Shown piece after piece: positions 11,559 to 25,600 of a stretch of DNA of 64,000 bases (position 1 is its first letter; each line of letters opens with the position of its first letter). The notes under the pieces were generated by a model. It did no database searches. It saw only the letters and a program-made list of their open reading frames with translations, and had not been told where the DNA came from. Origin of the DNA: Rallus limicola (taxonomy: Eukaryota > Chordata > Aves > Gruiformes > Rallidae); assembly GCA_022605955.1 (NCBI GenBank), contig JAKCOZ010000020.1, positions 2,407,001 through 2,471,000 of the forward strand. Reading direction: 5' to 3'. Made by a program: the position numbers and the translations under genes.

Positions 11559-13818
11559 TAGGAAATGCTGACAGTCTCAAAGACCAAGTTCTGAACCCCT
11601 GGGTAATGGCAGCTTCAAGACCTTAAAAAAGCCCCCAGTTTCTAAAGGAATACGTAATGCAAGCTGCCTGCAGAAAGCATTTGTCTTTGCAAATTGACTC
11701 CTAAATGCATTTGGACAAAGCCTGCAATGAACATAATAGCAGGGAAGCCACTGGGATGACTGACTTCAAAAGAAAGGAGGAAGGAAAACAAATGCTTTAC
11801 TTGTGTGCTGAGGCTTTGCAGAGTGACACATCCAACACACTCACGGAGCCTTATTGATGCTTCTGATGCAAGCAGGGGGAAAGGTGACAAGGATTTACAC
11901 TGAGACACTTGTGGCTCTCAGGTCTTGTTGTTAGGCTAGCAGGATAGAAGCTATTTAAAGCACTTCTACACCCCATTTGAATAACATGCTTTATAAAACC
12001 CTGCCACAAATTAAAATGTCACTTGCATTATTAAAATGAGTTGAAAGGATATCTAAAAACACCTGGGCAGTGCTTTTGCAATTCAAAAGAGCAGATGCCT
12101 GAAAACTTAAGGCAGTGGCTGATCAGGCTGATTGCCTGCTGTTTCCTTTCAAATGGTGGGAAGGCCTGTGCTACACAGCCACCACCATTTCTGACAGCAA
12201 CATCCCTGCTGAAATGTTTCCAGTAGAGACACCTCATATTTATCACTATATTTCTCAGAAGCCCTTGGGAAATCTTCTTTCCCATGGCTTTCCTAACTGG
12301 TTTGTGATCTCTTTTTCTCTGACCAGTTGAAAAAAAGGTGCTGCTGGTTTTGCTGGGTTTAAGCACACACTAATGGTGCTTGTTTTGGCCTGAGATTGCA
12401 CAAATAAATGCACATTTGCCAGAGCTGGTGAGCAACTTTCATCTGAGAAGTATAATTAATGCTTCATGGAACCAAAGAGCCTCATGGATCTATCTGGTTA
12501 TGCATATGGCAGTCCTATACGATGCTGCTACATAGCAACACAGTAAGATTTGTAGTCCATCCATCATGTACTGAGACTCATTTTTCTTTTTCATCTTCCT
12601 CTGAGAAGAAATTTGTTCCTCTGGGAAGAAATGCAGATAATGGAATCTTTGAAAATAATGCAGAGGTGAGTGGTCACAATGAGGAGGATGTGTTATGGCA
12701 AAGGAGATGCTGTCCAGTGGAAAGCAGCAAGTCTGCAGGCTCTTTTGATGGAAGAGCAGCCACCTACTCAAAGAAACAGACCTTATCATCCAATATTTCA
12801 GTGAACAGTGAACTGGGAATGCAATGTTTCCCCTTACAGCTCTCAGCAAGTTTTATGCTGACCTCTAGAAGAGGAGAACGTGGTGTAGCCTGCTTGGCTA
12901 CAGAAGTAGGGAGGTTACACTGGAATGAGAAGTCCTCCCAAGACAGTGGCTAGAATAAGCTGGCAGTACCAAAGTTGCTATGGCCAATTGCAGCTGCTGT
13001 CAGGCTGGTAAGGGACACAGTTCCTTTCTTGGCTCAGCACACAGTTGCAACCTTGTGTGTTAGCACAAGGTTGGTAATGGCAATGGCTGAATACTCTGAA
13101 TATTTCTGCTAAGAAATATGTTTTGGTTTAATATCATAATTAAAAAAATATAAATACCTAAATATGTTGGGGTTTATTTGTTTTTGATTTGCATAGTTTA
13201 ATGATATAATTTGTAGCTGTTTGTTTACCATTCCCCTCTTGATAGTTCAGGGGGAAAAAAAAAACAGTTTATTTATCACAACAGGTAGATCTTCAATTTC
13301 CACTCAATTTAAGTCTTTTAGAAGACAAATAATTTCTTTATTTTCCAATTCACAGGAAAGCAAAGATAAATATAATCTTCCCTACCTGTAATTGCACTGA
13401 TAAACTGCATATATATGTGGCCACAGATAAAAGTATCACATCTGTTTTAGTGACTTCAGCATTATGAAGATTACCCTATTTATTTCTAACCATATGAATT
13501 TGACAGTATCCCCTTTAGATTTCTATTCTACAGCACGTCAATAATCTTTGAAAAATGCATTTCTTTGCTCTGTGAGACAGGGTTGATAAGGCAAACTATT
13601 AGAATGGAGTTTAAGCATTTGAGGAAACTTCAAGGACATCTGCTAGGGAGGAAGAGACTTCTTGGATTTCTCTCAGCTGATCTCATTAGGTACATGTGTC
13701 ATGGATTAGTAATAATTAAAACTATTTGCATTATTGTGTTGTCTTCAAAGAATTGCTATGAATATGCATGTATGACTTAAAAAATTACAACTGGGGTTTA
13801 GAAATGACAGTTATTTCC

Positions 13819-14150
13819 CTTTTCCCTTCTGCCTTCCTGCCTCCCATGACTCCAGTGTGGGATTTGCAGGTGACCTCTTACTCATCCTCTGCTCAGTGCC
13901 CAGGGAGCCAGCAGGATGCTGCTGCCCACAACCACTCTCCCTGCGTTGATGCCTGGTGAGCCATGGGCAGCTCTTCCCCCACAAGCTTGGACAGCAGCAG
14001 CACCACTTTGCCCACTACTACCCTGATTACTCCTGGGGCTTGCTGTTTGCTGCCCAGAGCACTGCAGAGCTGTTTCTCCTTCCAGGCATAGTGAGAAAAG
14101 CCTCCAGGGCAGGGCTACCACCCTGTCAAGCAGAGCACAGAGAAAAGAAG
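13819..14150. other. GC-richer block, origin unknown
   Basis: About 330 bases with GC well above the flanks, rich in CAG/CTG and CCC clusters, with frames open on both strands (13882-14259 reverse, 13956-14234 forward). It begins with a polypyrimidine run near 13812-13842. It could be a decayed transposon or LTR or a former CpG-rich site. No terminal structure or known family was recognised. Confidence 0.3.
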
Positions 14151-17100
14151 GAATTGAATCAAATGATTTATTCCCTTCTGCATGATGCATTATACCTACT
14201 GATTTCTTTTCTTCCTGTTGCTTTACCCTGTTAATTAAGTGCTGATGGAGACTTCCCACTGCTTTCTTCTGGAGTCTTTCATAGTCATATGGACCTTAGA
14301 CAATTTTCCCTGAAATTCAGCCTAAAAATTTCTGTCACTCTCTTGGTGTGGTTACCTTACTCTTGGCTGCATGCTCACTGGTCCCCTTCAATGATGTCCA
14401 AATGCATGTTGATATATCCCATGGGAATGTTGGGTTATCTTGATGTGATGTGTACAGCTGGGCAGGGGGAGCAGGAGCACAGGTTATCAGCACCTCAGGC
14501 AGAGTTTTGCCCTCTGTGTACAGGGCAGTTGACCAATGCATCAGGTAGCTTTTATTTCTCATTGATGTGGGAATGTGAAAGGTGTGTATGCTTCATGACA
14601 GTGATCTGCACATCAATGAATTTCATCCCCAGTAAATTTCTAGAGGCTGGAATTGAGCCCAAGAGTCCTTGCATTCAATCTTAGACTGCACTACCTTCTA
14701 GTGGCATTTTACAATATTTCCTCCCTTTTAGCTTTGTAGCCCTTGCTGACAGTGTTCAAGAGAGTCTGAGCCACAACTGCACCAAAGAAAGGTAGCTTTT
14801 CAGTTTTTCTAATAAATTAAAAGCATTTATTTACTTAGGAGGACTAAAAATAGTTCCCAAAGTCTCATTCCTGGACTCTGTTCCCATCAACCTGTAACTG
14901 AAATTTCAAACAATGCATTTTCTGTCTTTCAATGTATCAGTCTGCATATTGCACAAAGCCTGATTGACATAAATGAGTTCATGGTTGATAGTTAGACTTA
15001 ATGATGGATAGGTATGCTGAAATGCAAGCAGGCAGTCTCCAAATGAGACTGGAATTAGCAGTGTTGAAGTGTTTAAGAGTCCATGACGTGATGTTGGAAT
15101 AGATACTTGTTTGTTAGTGGTTCCATTTTAATTTGTGAGTTATTTTCCTGCAAACCAGAAATAACAATAAATTATAAACCCAATTGGTTTAGATTAAATT
15201 ATAATGAGAGTATTTCAGGCTGTGTTCTGCATGGATGGCAGTGCAGGAAGATTGTAACTAACTGCAAATGTGCTTGTGAGGGGTTGGAGTCTGGCCCAGG
15301 TTTTAAGCCTGTGGATTAACAGGTCACCCAGGTTTCCAGCTGAGCACACCTTGTCATTGCACATGACTTGCTGGCTTGGCTATGCAACCATCTTTTGATC
15401 CAGAAGATTCAAGAGGATAAAAATAGGAGTTTCTTTCCAGGGCTAGCAGGGCAGGTTTACCTACTGCCATGGCACTGCCTGGATGTAACAGTGTGATGCT
15501 GGTTTTGGATGGCAAGGACTGAGTTTACAACTTGTGAAGAGAAACCACTGGTCTTTCTGTAAGAGAGCCACATGAAAGCTCATTGAGTTATTTGGCAAAG
15601 GGCTGGCAAGGAGGGGAGGGAGAGACAAATCTTGCTATGCTGGATTAGTCAGTTATACCTCATAGCAATGATAAAGGTGCAATGGCATAATCTGTTCTTC
15701 ATGCCCATGAGCAAAAAAGTCTGTAAGCTATATGCCTTTTCCACCTCTTCATAGTAACAGGGGATGACTGCCTTAGCATCTGATTCTTGAAGGTATAAAT
15801 TTGGTGGTGCTGCTTTAATTTCTGTCTTTTGTGATGGAGATAAAGTTGAGCAGCATCTTAGTTAAGCAGCCAGGTGCTGCCCTGCAGTCAGGTGCACAGG
15901 ACAGAGAAATCTATATTCTGCTGATCTGGTGCATGTGTATATATAACTTATAATGAGCTATGGAGACAGAGTGCACAACTTGGTAAACAAGGGGAAACAC
16001 TGAAAGAAAATTGGCAGTAAAATGTTGCTCTTCCTTTGGAGTCAAGATAGTCTTGTTCTGTTTTTTCATTGAGTTGTAATGCTGGAACTTGCTACATGAA
16101 CAATAAACTGTGGAAGCTTATTTATTGCTATCAGTTTTGTGGAAAAATGTCACCATCTCCAAGTGAGACTGGCTGTATTGTTTTCTTTTTACTCCTGCCT
16201 AAACTGTAAAATATTACATATCTGTTCAGACAAATAGTGTAGGACAGCTACATCCCACTGTAAAACTTAAATGTTGTCTCTCCTGAAATTTGGTCTTAAC
16301 CTTCAGAGAGTTGTTGCCTGCACAGGACTCACCTTATAACTTTCCCAAGAAGAGATAATTAAGTGGTTTAAAAAAAAGATTAACATAATATATTAAATTC
16401 AGATTTCACATATCTGAAATATCATAGTTTGATTTCAGAAGACATCACAGGGGAAAGTGGTGAAGAGCATGTTGTTAGGATCACTTATGATCAGTCAGTA
16501 GAAATGTCTGTCACTCAGTTCTGTAAAAGTAGAATTACACCTGGAAGGTATTAGGGCAGAGGGTGAGGATGTGGTACAAATATTACAAAGCAATAAAAAT
16601 ATTGTGGTTGTCTCTGTATTTACTTCCTAGTGGACAATAGGAAAGTCTACAAGAAAGGTGTCCAGATAAAGATACAATTCAAAATGTTCAGGATAGCAGC
16701 TGATATAAGGCCAGATACCTGCTGCAGTCCATTTAAATGCTCATAAAAGTCCAAGTTGCAGCACATCTTTCCAGGACACCAGACCTTATGCAATCCTTCC
16801 ATCTAGGTCCACTGGAGACTTTGTAGTTTTTCATTAATTAGGGCTTTTTAGCTGACTCTAACTGAAGGTTTTTAGACCCTTGTAGAAATATTTTCAAGAA
16901 GGAAAGGCTGTAATTGTGGTTCAGTTGACTGGCTTCACAAGCACTTACTCATGAGAAGGAAATGGGATCAATAAAACCTCACAGATTATCTATTGATACA
17001 TTATGTAACTAAATACGAATTCTATGAGTTTCATGGCTCCTCAGCAAAAGTATGTGCACTGAGTGCAGGACAATAGGAGAAACCTCTCCTAATTTGCTAA

Positions 17101-18488
17101 TAAGAAGTTTATCTGGGGCTGAAGGAATATTTAATTCCCTAACCAGCTATGCCAAAGCTAAGTGGGGACACAGCACTCGTGGAGCAGGACAGAGCTTCAC
17201 ACCAGAGCTGGGTCTGTGACACACAAAGCAACTATGCTGCCCATTGCTCTCTGTCATCCCAGGTTAGGTGGGAACATCACTTGTGGGACTGTTTGGCAAC
17301 ATAGATCAAGGGATGATCCCAATTAAAATGAGCCTCAAAACACTGAAGCAGTGCAAGCAGAAGAGTGACTGTTGGCAAGAGGAATGTTCCAGGCTGGCTC
17401 TTTCATTGGCTCTGTGTTGATGTGGAGGAATACACAGGGGCAGAGCACAGGGCTGTTTTCCCTTCTCACATTGGCAGCCAGAAGATCTGGTCAGAGACTC
17501 TGGACAAGGTTGTTCTTGTAGCTGTATGGAGGGCAGACATGAGCCTTGTGAGGAACTTGGGTTGTAGGCATGTGTAGATATACCTAGTAGTATGTAGAAT
17601 CAAACTCTTTAAACTCCTCAGTTTCTTTCCTTTTCTGAACCCACCAGTCAAGTGGGACAATGACTGACATGTTGTTTTGCTGCCCACTCCTGCTGGGGAA
17701 TTGGATTCTTATGCACACACGGGATGGACTTTTCCACAGCACTGAGGGGAAAAGTTTGCAGGAAAAAATGTTCTGTATTTAGATGTTAAACACAAGCATT
17801 TGGCAAGTTTGGTGTGGGGCTTTTTTTAATTAAAATTTTTAACGTAATTTATTTTAAGAAAAACACTTTTTCAGCTTGAAAAGTAAAAGCCTGGAGGAAG
17901 TTCTTAAGTCATTAAACAATCTGAATGAATTTAACACTACATAATCCCATTGCAGTCACTATTGTGGTTGCAACTGGGAGAGTAACAGATCCTGTAATTC
18001 AGATATTTGGAACAAAGAAAATGATAACATTTGGGGAGCAGTTTAACCCATGACCTCATCATAGTAGCTGAAAAAAAGGTAAAAGATGATATAACCTAAT
18101 TTTATGGTTCTGATGTCTGAAACTAACATTTAGACCCAATTACCTGAATGAAATTCTTGTGAAGAATTTAACTTCTAAATATTATTTTCCTACCTATACC
18201 TCAGTTCAATTGGTAGTTACATCTGAGAGGTTTCTGCTGTGTTTATAATGAACCGTCTCAATTTTTGTTAAAAGCATTTGCAAATTGACCTATTAAAAAT
18301 AAAACAGATAAACCAGGAGGTTTTTCAAAAAGTGCATTGAAGTAATTGCTCTGATGGCTTGCATGCTAAGGTTTGTTCTCCTCACCTTCCCCATACTTAA
18401 TTTGGAGTTTAATCCAGTTGTGAACCTTGCAAAACAGGGATCTGGAGCAAAGGCAGCAGAAATCATCTGGGCTAAGTGGTTCTAACAC

Positions 18489-18524
18489 ATCACCTGGGCC
18501 TTAAGCATCACCTGGGCCTTAAGC
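18489..18524. repeat. two-copy 18-bp tandem duplication
   Basis: ATCACCTGGGCCTTAAGC occurs twice back to back without mismatch, indicating a recent slippage or repair duplication. Confidence 0.95.
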
Positions 18525-19013
18525 AAAGTGTCCCAGAGGAAGGGAGATTCAAGAGGCTTTTGTTATGAGTATTAAAGGGATACATGTGCTTTCCAAAGTA
18601 GTCTGGATAGTCCAGGTCTGTGGTGCTGCTAAAAGGGGTAGAGGAAGCCTGCACCACAACCTAATATGCTCTCTTCACCCAGGACTGGTTTCTGTGCAGC
18701 CAAGCAATCAGCCAGTGCAGGAAACTCATCTGGCCCCAAAGCAAAACACTGTTAATATTCAGCTTAACTTGCTGATTAAGCTGGCTGCAGGGCCCAATGT
18801 AGCATGTGGGTGCCAGCACAAGAGGGAGAGCATGCAAGCTTGCAGATGGGGAAGAAAAAAGGCAAGATCAGCATTAAATCAATTTGACCATGAAACGACA
18901 CTTCAGGTCTAATAAACCACATAATGAATTGCTGTTCAGAGCTCTGGTATAAAATCCTCCAATGTGTGTCTAAAGCAGAGCTGTGTTCCAAAAATAATTG
19001 TCAGACAATGGCT

Positions 19014-19042
19014 GGGGGGGGGTTTGGGGGGGTGGTGGTGGT
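19014..19042 (+). repeat. G-rich tract with G-quadruplex potential
   Basis: A run of nine G, then TTT, then a run of seven G, then repeated TGG units. The two long runs alone could provide four G3 tracts, so an intramolecular quadruplex on the plus strand is plausible. No nearby promoter can be identified. Confidence 0.7.
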
Positions 19043-19186
19043 ATGCCTGCATTAGGCTGTGTTTTGTCATCAGTCAGATTCCTGGAGAGACATCCATCTT
19101 GTACCTGCATCTCTCTGTCAACATCAGGAAGGATGACTCAGTCCAGCCCAGCAGCCTGTGAATGATGGGCTCCTCAGAAGGCACAC

Positions 19187-19208
19187 GTGGGTCTGGGGTG
19201 GGGGGGAG
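19187..19208 (+). repeat. second G-rich tract
   Basis: GTGGGTCTGGGGTGGGGGGG contains four or more runs of at least three G on the plus strand, about 150 bases downstream of the first G-rich tract. Confidence 0.65.
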
Positions 19209-22200
19209 CCCCTTTCTTTGGTGAGTGCACCTGAAATTATTTTTTATTCAAATTTCTCTACTCTGCCTCTTGAATGTTCTCTGGGGGCCCTTCTACACTT
19301 CACTTCCAAGGCTTTCCCAGATGGCTACTCTGCAGCCCAGATGTTGTTTATTTGTCTCTTTAAAAGAAAGAACACCAAGAAAAGAATAGAATGAGACATG
19401 CTTGTTCTCCAAAAAGGCATTTCTCAGTTTCCAACATGTGCATTTGTGAGGTCAAGAAGGTTGTGACAAACTCTTGCTCCTCTCATAAAAGGAACTTTCC
19501 CGTTCTTTTCCTACTAGAAGATTTCTTTGCTTAGTGAGAAGCTGGGCTTTAGAACCTCCATACCTGAGAAGATGTAGGCACTCAAAGAGCTATTTACATG
19601 TTGTACCTGGGATACTTTGCTAATGGGAATTGTTAATAACTCTGTGACAGCCTGTGTTAGAAATCCATGGATGTCTCTGGAATGCCCCTGTGAGGTGGCA
19701 GACTCTGCTTCTGGTTGTTCTTTTGTGGGGTTAAAATACATCTATTTTGCAGACACACTAAGGTGGCTATGTGTCACGTTAAATGTATATAGGAACCTGA
19801 AAAGTGCTGCTATTTCATTTCCAGAGACCTAGTTCAAAGGCACAGCTAGCAATCCCCTACTGCCAGCCCTGTCAGACTGCAACATCTCTTATTAATGCTG
19901 CAGATAATCCAGTATTTGAGATCAGCCATTTGCAGGGGCTCACATAATAGTGGGTGAGGAAACCTTGGGTGTCAAAGTTCAAGCATCAGCAGCCTTCCCT
20001 CGAGGGCATTCAGTTCTCTAGGGAATTCAAGACCTTTTCTACCACACTGCTATGCAGAATAATGGGGCTTTGAGAATTGCATAGCTCTTTCAAAAGGTTT
20101 CTAAAGAGATTGAGGAGCACTTGGGCTACAATCAGTCTTTTTAATGGCATTACTATAAAGATTGTATCTCTTGCCCATTCATTTGTCAGAAAGGGTTTTT
20201 ACAGCAGATACAGCTATAGAACACTTGTCACCCCAAACTAAATAGAGTGGAAAACCTGGTACTTCACATGCAACACACAGTTTTGTCTCTTCATCTGAAG
20301 GGGACATAGGTGTTCCAGCAGAGGCTGTGGTCTGTGACATTTTTGTCTCCTCATGTGGTGGTTCATCTTCTAGACTGGACATCAGGTGTGTTGAACACAA
20401 GCCAAAGAGATGGTCAGGTCTTCCATGTGGTCGGCTCCTGCAAGACTGACAGTAGCCACGCTCCTTGGTTTGCCCACAAGGAGTGGGGGGTTGATGTATT
20501 TGTATCTTCTGTACCACTGATCACAGCAGCATTTGGAGTAAATTTCAATCTCATGTTTAGCAATGCTCAGAGCCTGAAGATAAGTTTTAATTGAGCTTGC
20601 AGAAGCTTTTCTTTTGTTGGAAACTGTTCATATTCATTTGTTGAAGCATCTTCTAGAAAAGCTCACAGGCAATTTCAGGCTTTGACAAGATGGAGCTCAT
20701 TAACTTCCACCCAAGCTAAATGTCAATTTACATACTAATGTCAATTTTCTTTTACCTCTGTGTCCCCTGTCACATTTTTTTTTAGAAAACCAAATGCTTA
20801 AAGTAATTTTTAATCCATGAAGTCACAACAGTTAAGAAATCTTCCCTGGATGTATTTCTCCAATAGGAACCATTATATAAAGCACTGGGAACTGTGGGTT
20901 TGCTCTCTAACTGCCCCAGAGGAGAAAGGGGCTCTTTAAGGAATTCTAGTAGAAGTAAAACTTCTTACATGTAATAAAAAAAGCATTAAATACATGAAAA
21001 TTCTGGAGAACACTGGATGGTGGTTGGATTTTTTTCCCAACCTTTGATCATGGGAACAATTCCATCTGCAATTGGTAATTAAAAAGATTAATAGCAACAG
21101 TGTAGGAGGTGATGAATAACAATGCAAGAGAAGAGACTGTATTTCTCCTTTTGCAGTACATGCACATAAGAGGTAAATCCATAAGACAAAAAAAAAATAG
21201 GAAATCTTTTTGCATCCATATAATAAACATGCCAAACTCACTCCCAAGAGAGACAGTTAGCAGAGGTTGGCTCACACTAAATTAAATGTCCCTCTTCTTT
21301 GGGCAGAGAATTCTTTTGTTTTAAAAAGAAATGTAATGGCCAAAGACTCATGCCATGAACTAAGGAACAGCCAAAAGGAAAATATAAAAAAAGACTTAAA
21401 AAGCATTTTCTGTAACTTTTTTTGGTGTTTATTGCAACTTTCTTTGAAGCAGTTTGTGATGCCTGTGTTAAGGTGGGGTTTTGTTCTAGGAAGACTTTGT
21501 TAGTTTTTTCTGCTTTTTAGAAATAAATTGGGGTCAAGTAATATTTGTGGGTTTGTGTTCCTCCTTAAAAAAAATAATTTTGCTGTATTTCACTGGTTCT
21601 TGGAACAGTCAAAGGAAAATGTTGGCAGGATAAGGAAAGATATGTATGCAGAGCATGTGAGCTAGAGGAGATTTAGCACTCATCCAATTCTGTGGCCACT
21701 AAGAGAAACCCAGTAAGGACTGTGAAGTGAATGTTTCCTATTCACACAAGTACTAGCAATTGATTTTTAGCTTACACAGTGCTGCAAGAAGCCCTGTTTT
21801 GACTGTGTCTGCATCAGGAAGTGGAAATTTTTCTTTTTAATGAGAATTTTACAAAGAGGAAAATATTTATTTCATTAAAACACTGGAATCAATATGGGTG
21901 GGGATATTTCTGTTCCCATGTAAATCACAAGGGATTTACCATGATGAAATTTGTAACCTTCAAAACTTCCTTCTCAGATGTACAAGTGGGAGTTGTTGCT
22001 TCTTATAATTGCTCTCCTTCAAGAGGACCAAAGAGTTGCTAGTGTTTGCAGATCAGTGGGTGCTCCCAAAGAAGGAAACTAGTAAGCTTAGCCAAGTAAT
22101 ATTTGCACTGCTGCCACTTTTGGGCACTACTTGTTCTAGTCTTTGTACATGTGCCAAGAACTAAGAGGAAGCTTGCTTGACCATGGAGCAGATTCTTACA

Positions 22201-22607
22201 GGTAAGGTGAGAGGAGAGGCAAAGTAGCATGACTAAACTTTTCCATTTCTGCTGTTAATAGCTTCTGGTCTTGGTCCAATACCCTGTGATCTAATTTCTA
22301 GGTTATGGTGTGTGTATGATATATATTTTTGTCACCTTAGAAACGTGCAAATACTTACTAACTGGCTGAGGAACTTCATGGTGACTGGAAAGTAATTTTT
22401 TGTAGCCATGAGCACCCTGAAGTTTATAGACCTGAGCATGGTAGAAGCCACAGACAAAATAGTGGCATATGCAGATTACCACATTTATATAATACGTTGA
22501 CAGCACCAGCCAGCTAGTCTGTCTTGTACAGAAATAACCTTGTCATCAAGTCATTGTAGGTGACATGACAAGGCTCACCTTCTGTCTTGCTTTAAGCATC
22601 ATGCAAG

Positions 22608-22666
22608 ATCACAGAATTGTAGGGGTTGGAAGGGACCTTAGGAGCTCATTGGGTCCAACCCCCCAA
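22608..22666 (-). mobile_element. CR1 LINE 3'-end fragment
   Basis: Reverse-orientation CR1 terminus: TCACAGAATTGTAGGGG, TTGGAAGGGACCTTAGGAGC and GGGTCCAACCCCCC. About 60 bases survive and match the family well. Confidence 0.92.
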
Positions 22667-25600
22667 GATTTCATAACTAGTGTGATTTCTGAATATCAGG
22701 CTGCAGGTGTTTGAACTCTCACAGTTGGGCTCACTGTAGGTGTGTGTTAAAATCTTTGTTTTACTATTTGCTGTGTGAAAGTTTCAACATTACTGTATGG
22801 ATATAGTTTGATGTCAGTGTTCTGCAAACAAAAATCACATATAGGAGAGACAGAAAATGAGCATCAGATAAAATGCAATCAGGAAAATGAACTCTGAGCA
22901 AGTATGAGGGTAGTGCAGAAATATAAACCCCATTTTATTTTCAGATATATCTACAAAACCATTGTTAGTCCCATCAAGTGATGGTAGGTGATAGGCTGAG
23001 ATGCATCTCAGTTGCTTTATGTCTGGAATGAGAGCTACCGTGTTCCCAGAAGACAATTCCAGGCTGATCTTTGGAACAGATAGGGTTTGGCCAAGCTCCA
23101 AATTAATCTCTCTTAAAAAAATGCTTGTTGCATATATGTCAGAAAAAAGTTTAACAAATCTCATTTCCCCTTTTAAGCTGTTCCATGATGAATATGGTAA
23201 CAGCAGGCACAGAGGAGCAGTCCACATCCCTTTACAAATCTGAGTCCATTATCCATACATTATGTATATTGCAGACTGAGGTGAAATTTTGGTCTGTTGA
23301 GCACTGAATTTTTACAGTAGAGTGCAGAGAAATTATTCCAACCAGGTGTTTCTGTAATTGCAGCGCACAGGGGATGATGCTGGGAGCTGAACAGATCCCA
23401 GATTCACCCTTTCAGGTGAATGATGCAATGGTTTAGTGTTAGTACATGAAGCAATAAAATAAATTGCATTGAAAAACATAGCAGGCAGCTGGCTTTAAAG
23501 AGGTGAGTTTTCACTGCACTATGTGTCTTTATCTTTTGTTTGCTTTTGTATAGACCTTTATACCAGTATAATGATATGAAGAAATAAACCTGCCCTTTAA
23601 AACGGAAAGAAAACTCAAAAATGGCTAAACTACAGCAGAATTCCAACATACCCTTTACTCTGGTCATTGGTGTGATGTGTGATATTCAGTAATATATTGA
23701 TACCCCCCAGCAGGGCTATTTGCCTCCTTACTCTGCATGGGAAGGAAGAAGGAAAATTGAGAAATCCAGTGCTACTTCATAAATTTTGAAACACAAAGTA
23801 ACACTCCACTTTAAGCACACATTAATGCATTGGCACAAAGTACCTGCACGTAGGCTGGGCTGCTTAATGCGAGTCTGATTTCCACTAGAAATATGAATTT
23901 TCTCCCCTACCAATGTCAAATGGAAGGTGGGTTATCTGCCTTAGATGTATACCAATTTCTTTTACAGGAAAGACCTGTATATGACCTGCAGTATTGCTAT
24001 GCCAATGATGTCTTGATCTTTTTAATAATGTATTTATGAATATTTCCAGTGAAAATACTATCTCTTGGTGGAGGTTTTTAATTTGACAGCCACATCTGGG
24101 TCTTTCCGACAGAATATGAAATCTCTGACTCTTGCTGCCTGTTTTCTACAGTCAGCCTGTGTTTATCATTTCCAAGTAATATTTGAAAGGGCAGAAAAAT
24201 ATGAAGAAACCAGTCCATGCAGATAAGTCTCTGGAAAACAAGAGAAGATCTTTAAACTTTTTCAAGTTTAGCCAGCTCAATCCCAGACCTTACAAGTTAG
24301 CCACCAAGAGAGGTCACCATGCTTAAAGGCAAACAAAAATGAAGTCACATCTAACTTAGCTCCTGGAGCTAATGGTTTTGGTTTATCTTTTGAGATCTTT
24401 CTCAAATACTCTTCCATTAATTAAATGATATAATTTATTTTGAAATTGGATTACCATGAAATTTTTTTTCTGCCTATTTCAGAAAGATTTACTGAAGTTG
24501 CTGTCACAAAAGCTACAGAACTAAACTAAATTAAATCACTGCTAAAGAGTGGAGGAGGAGTGGATTTGCTCCTACTCATGAGATCCAGCTCTGCAGAGAA
24601 ATTCATCCCTTTTTAGTCAGAGCCAGGACAAAAGCTATGCAGGTTTTAGTTCTATTTGGATATTTAGCACTTGTCTATGATGAGATTTCAGTATCCTGGT
24701 TTAAAAAGCATTTTGAGAAAATAAAAGCATGTATCTTACACGTATGCTTCTTGCTTGACTAAACTCCTTGAACTGGTATTGTGGCTGAATCTGTCATGAT
24801 CTCTTAATATGCTGGTGCCTTTAGACAGAAGATTCATTTGTTAAACTCTGTGTGTGGTCAGATCCTGAGAACGATGATACTGCAGTAATGTCCCATGTGG
24901 GACATCTAGAAAGGACTCCAGAGTCTGCTAAAAACTTGGTTATTAAGTTTTGTAAGTGGACAACCTTAATACACTATATAGACTGTTCTAGGGTAACACA
25001 TCATCCTTATTTTTGTCTCAGTAATAAATACTGCAGGGAAAATAGACTGCTATTACTGCAGGGAAAATGATGCAACCCTTTTTTCACCCATAAATGAATG
25101 TTCTCTTGTAATTTTGAACATCTTTCTTACAGTCCAGAGTGAAGTAAAAAGCCATTATTTTAATTGCAATATACTTCCTAATATTTTCCAGATCCCTTTG
25201 TATTTCCACTCTGTTAGATTACTGCTATGCTAGGTTTTATAGAGCACATCATGGATCCTGCTACTTGCTTTTAACCCATTTCTCTTGTATGTAAGGCTGA
25301 GCTCATAAGCATGGATGGTTTTAAGTAAACATGTCCAATTCCTGTAAATGAAAATTTGAGATTTAGATATCATTTCTTAGTTTAACCTGCCCTAAGCTGA
25401 TCTGTGTGTTAGTGTGGAATTGTGATAAATGTGGAAAACAGGCTGGATAAAGAGCTTTGTCTTTTAACCAACCATGTGTTCAGACAGCCTTGAAAATGAG
25501 CCCTGCAAGGCTGTTTCTGCAAGGAGTTGGGATGAGCATTCAGTGCCTCATTTCATTGATCTTTCAAGCAGTTGAGAGTTTGAAAAGTTTTTCTTCTACC

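Larger units (their letters stand above)
11559..22607. other. long non-coding stretch, mostly unique
   Basis: Eleven kilobases with no CR1 tail and no recognised gene. The longest frame, 164 codons at 12459-12953 on the plus strand, has no recognisable domain. Features inside and listed separately are a GC-richer block (13819-14150), an 18-bp tandem duplication (18489-18524) and two G-rich tracts (19014-19042, 19187-19208). Confidence 0.55.

Noticed and set aside
12459..12953. 164-codon forward frame
   Set aside because: No domain, signal or family resemblance. Frames are open on the opposite strand too (12490-12849). Chance is the simplest reading.
22835..23227. 130-codon reverse frame with hydrophobic ends
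   Set aside because: It overlaps a forward frame at 23001-23243. No motif or splice context was found.
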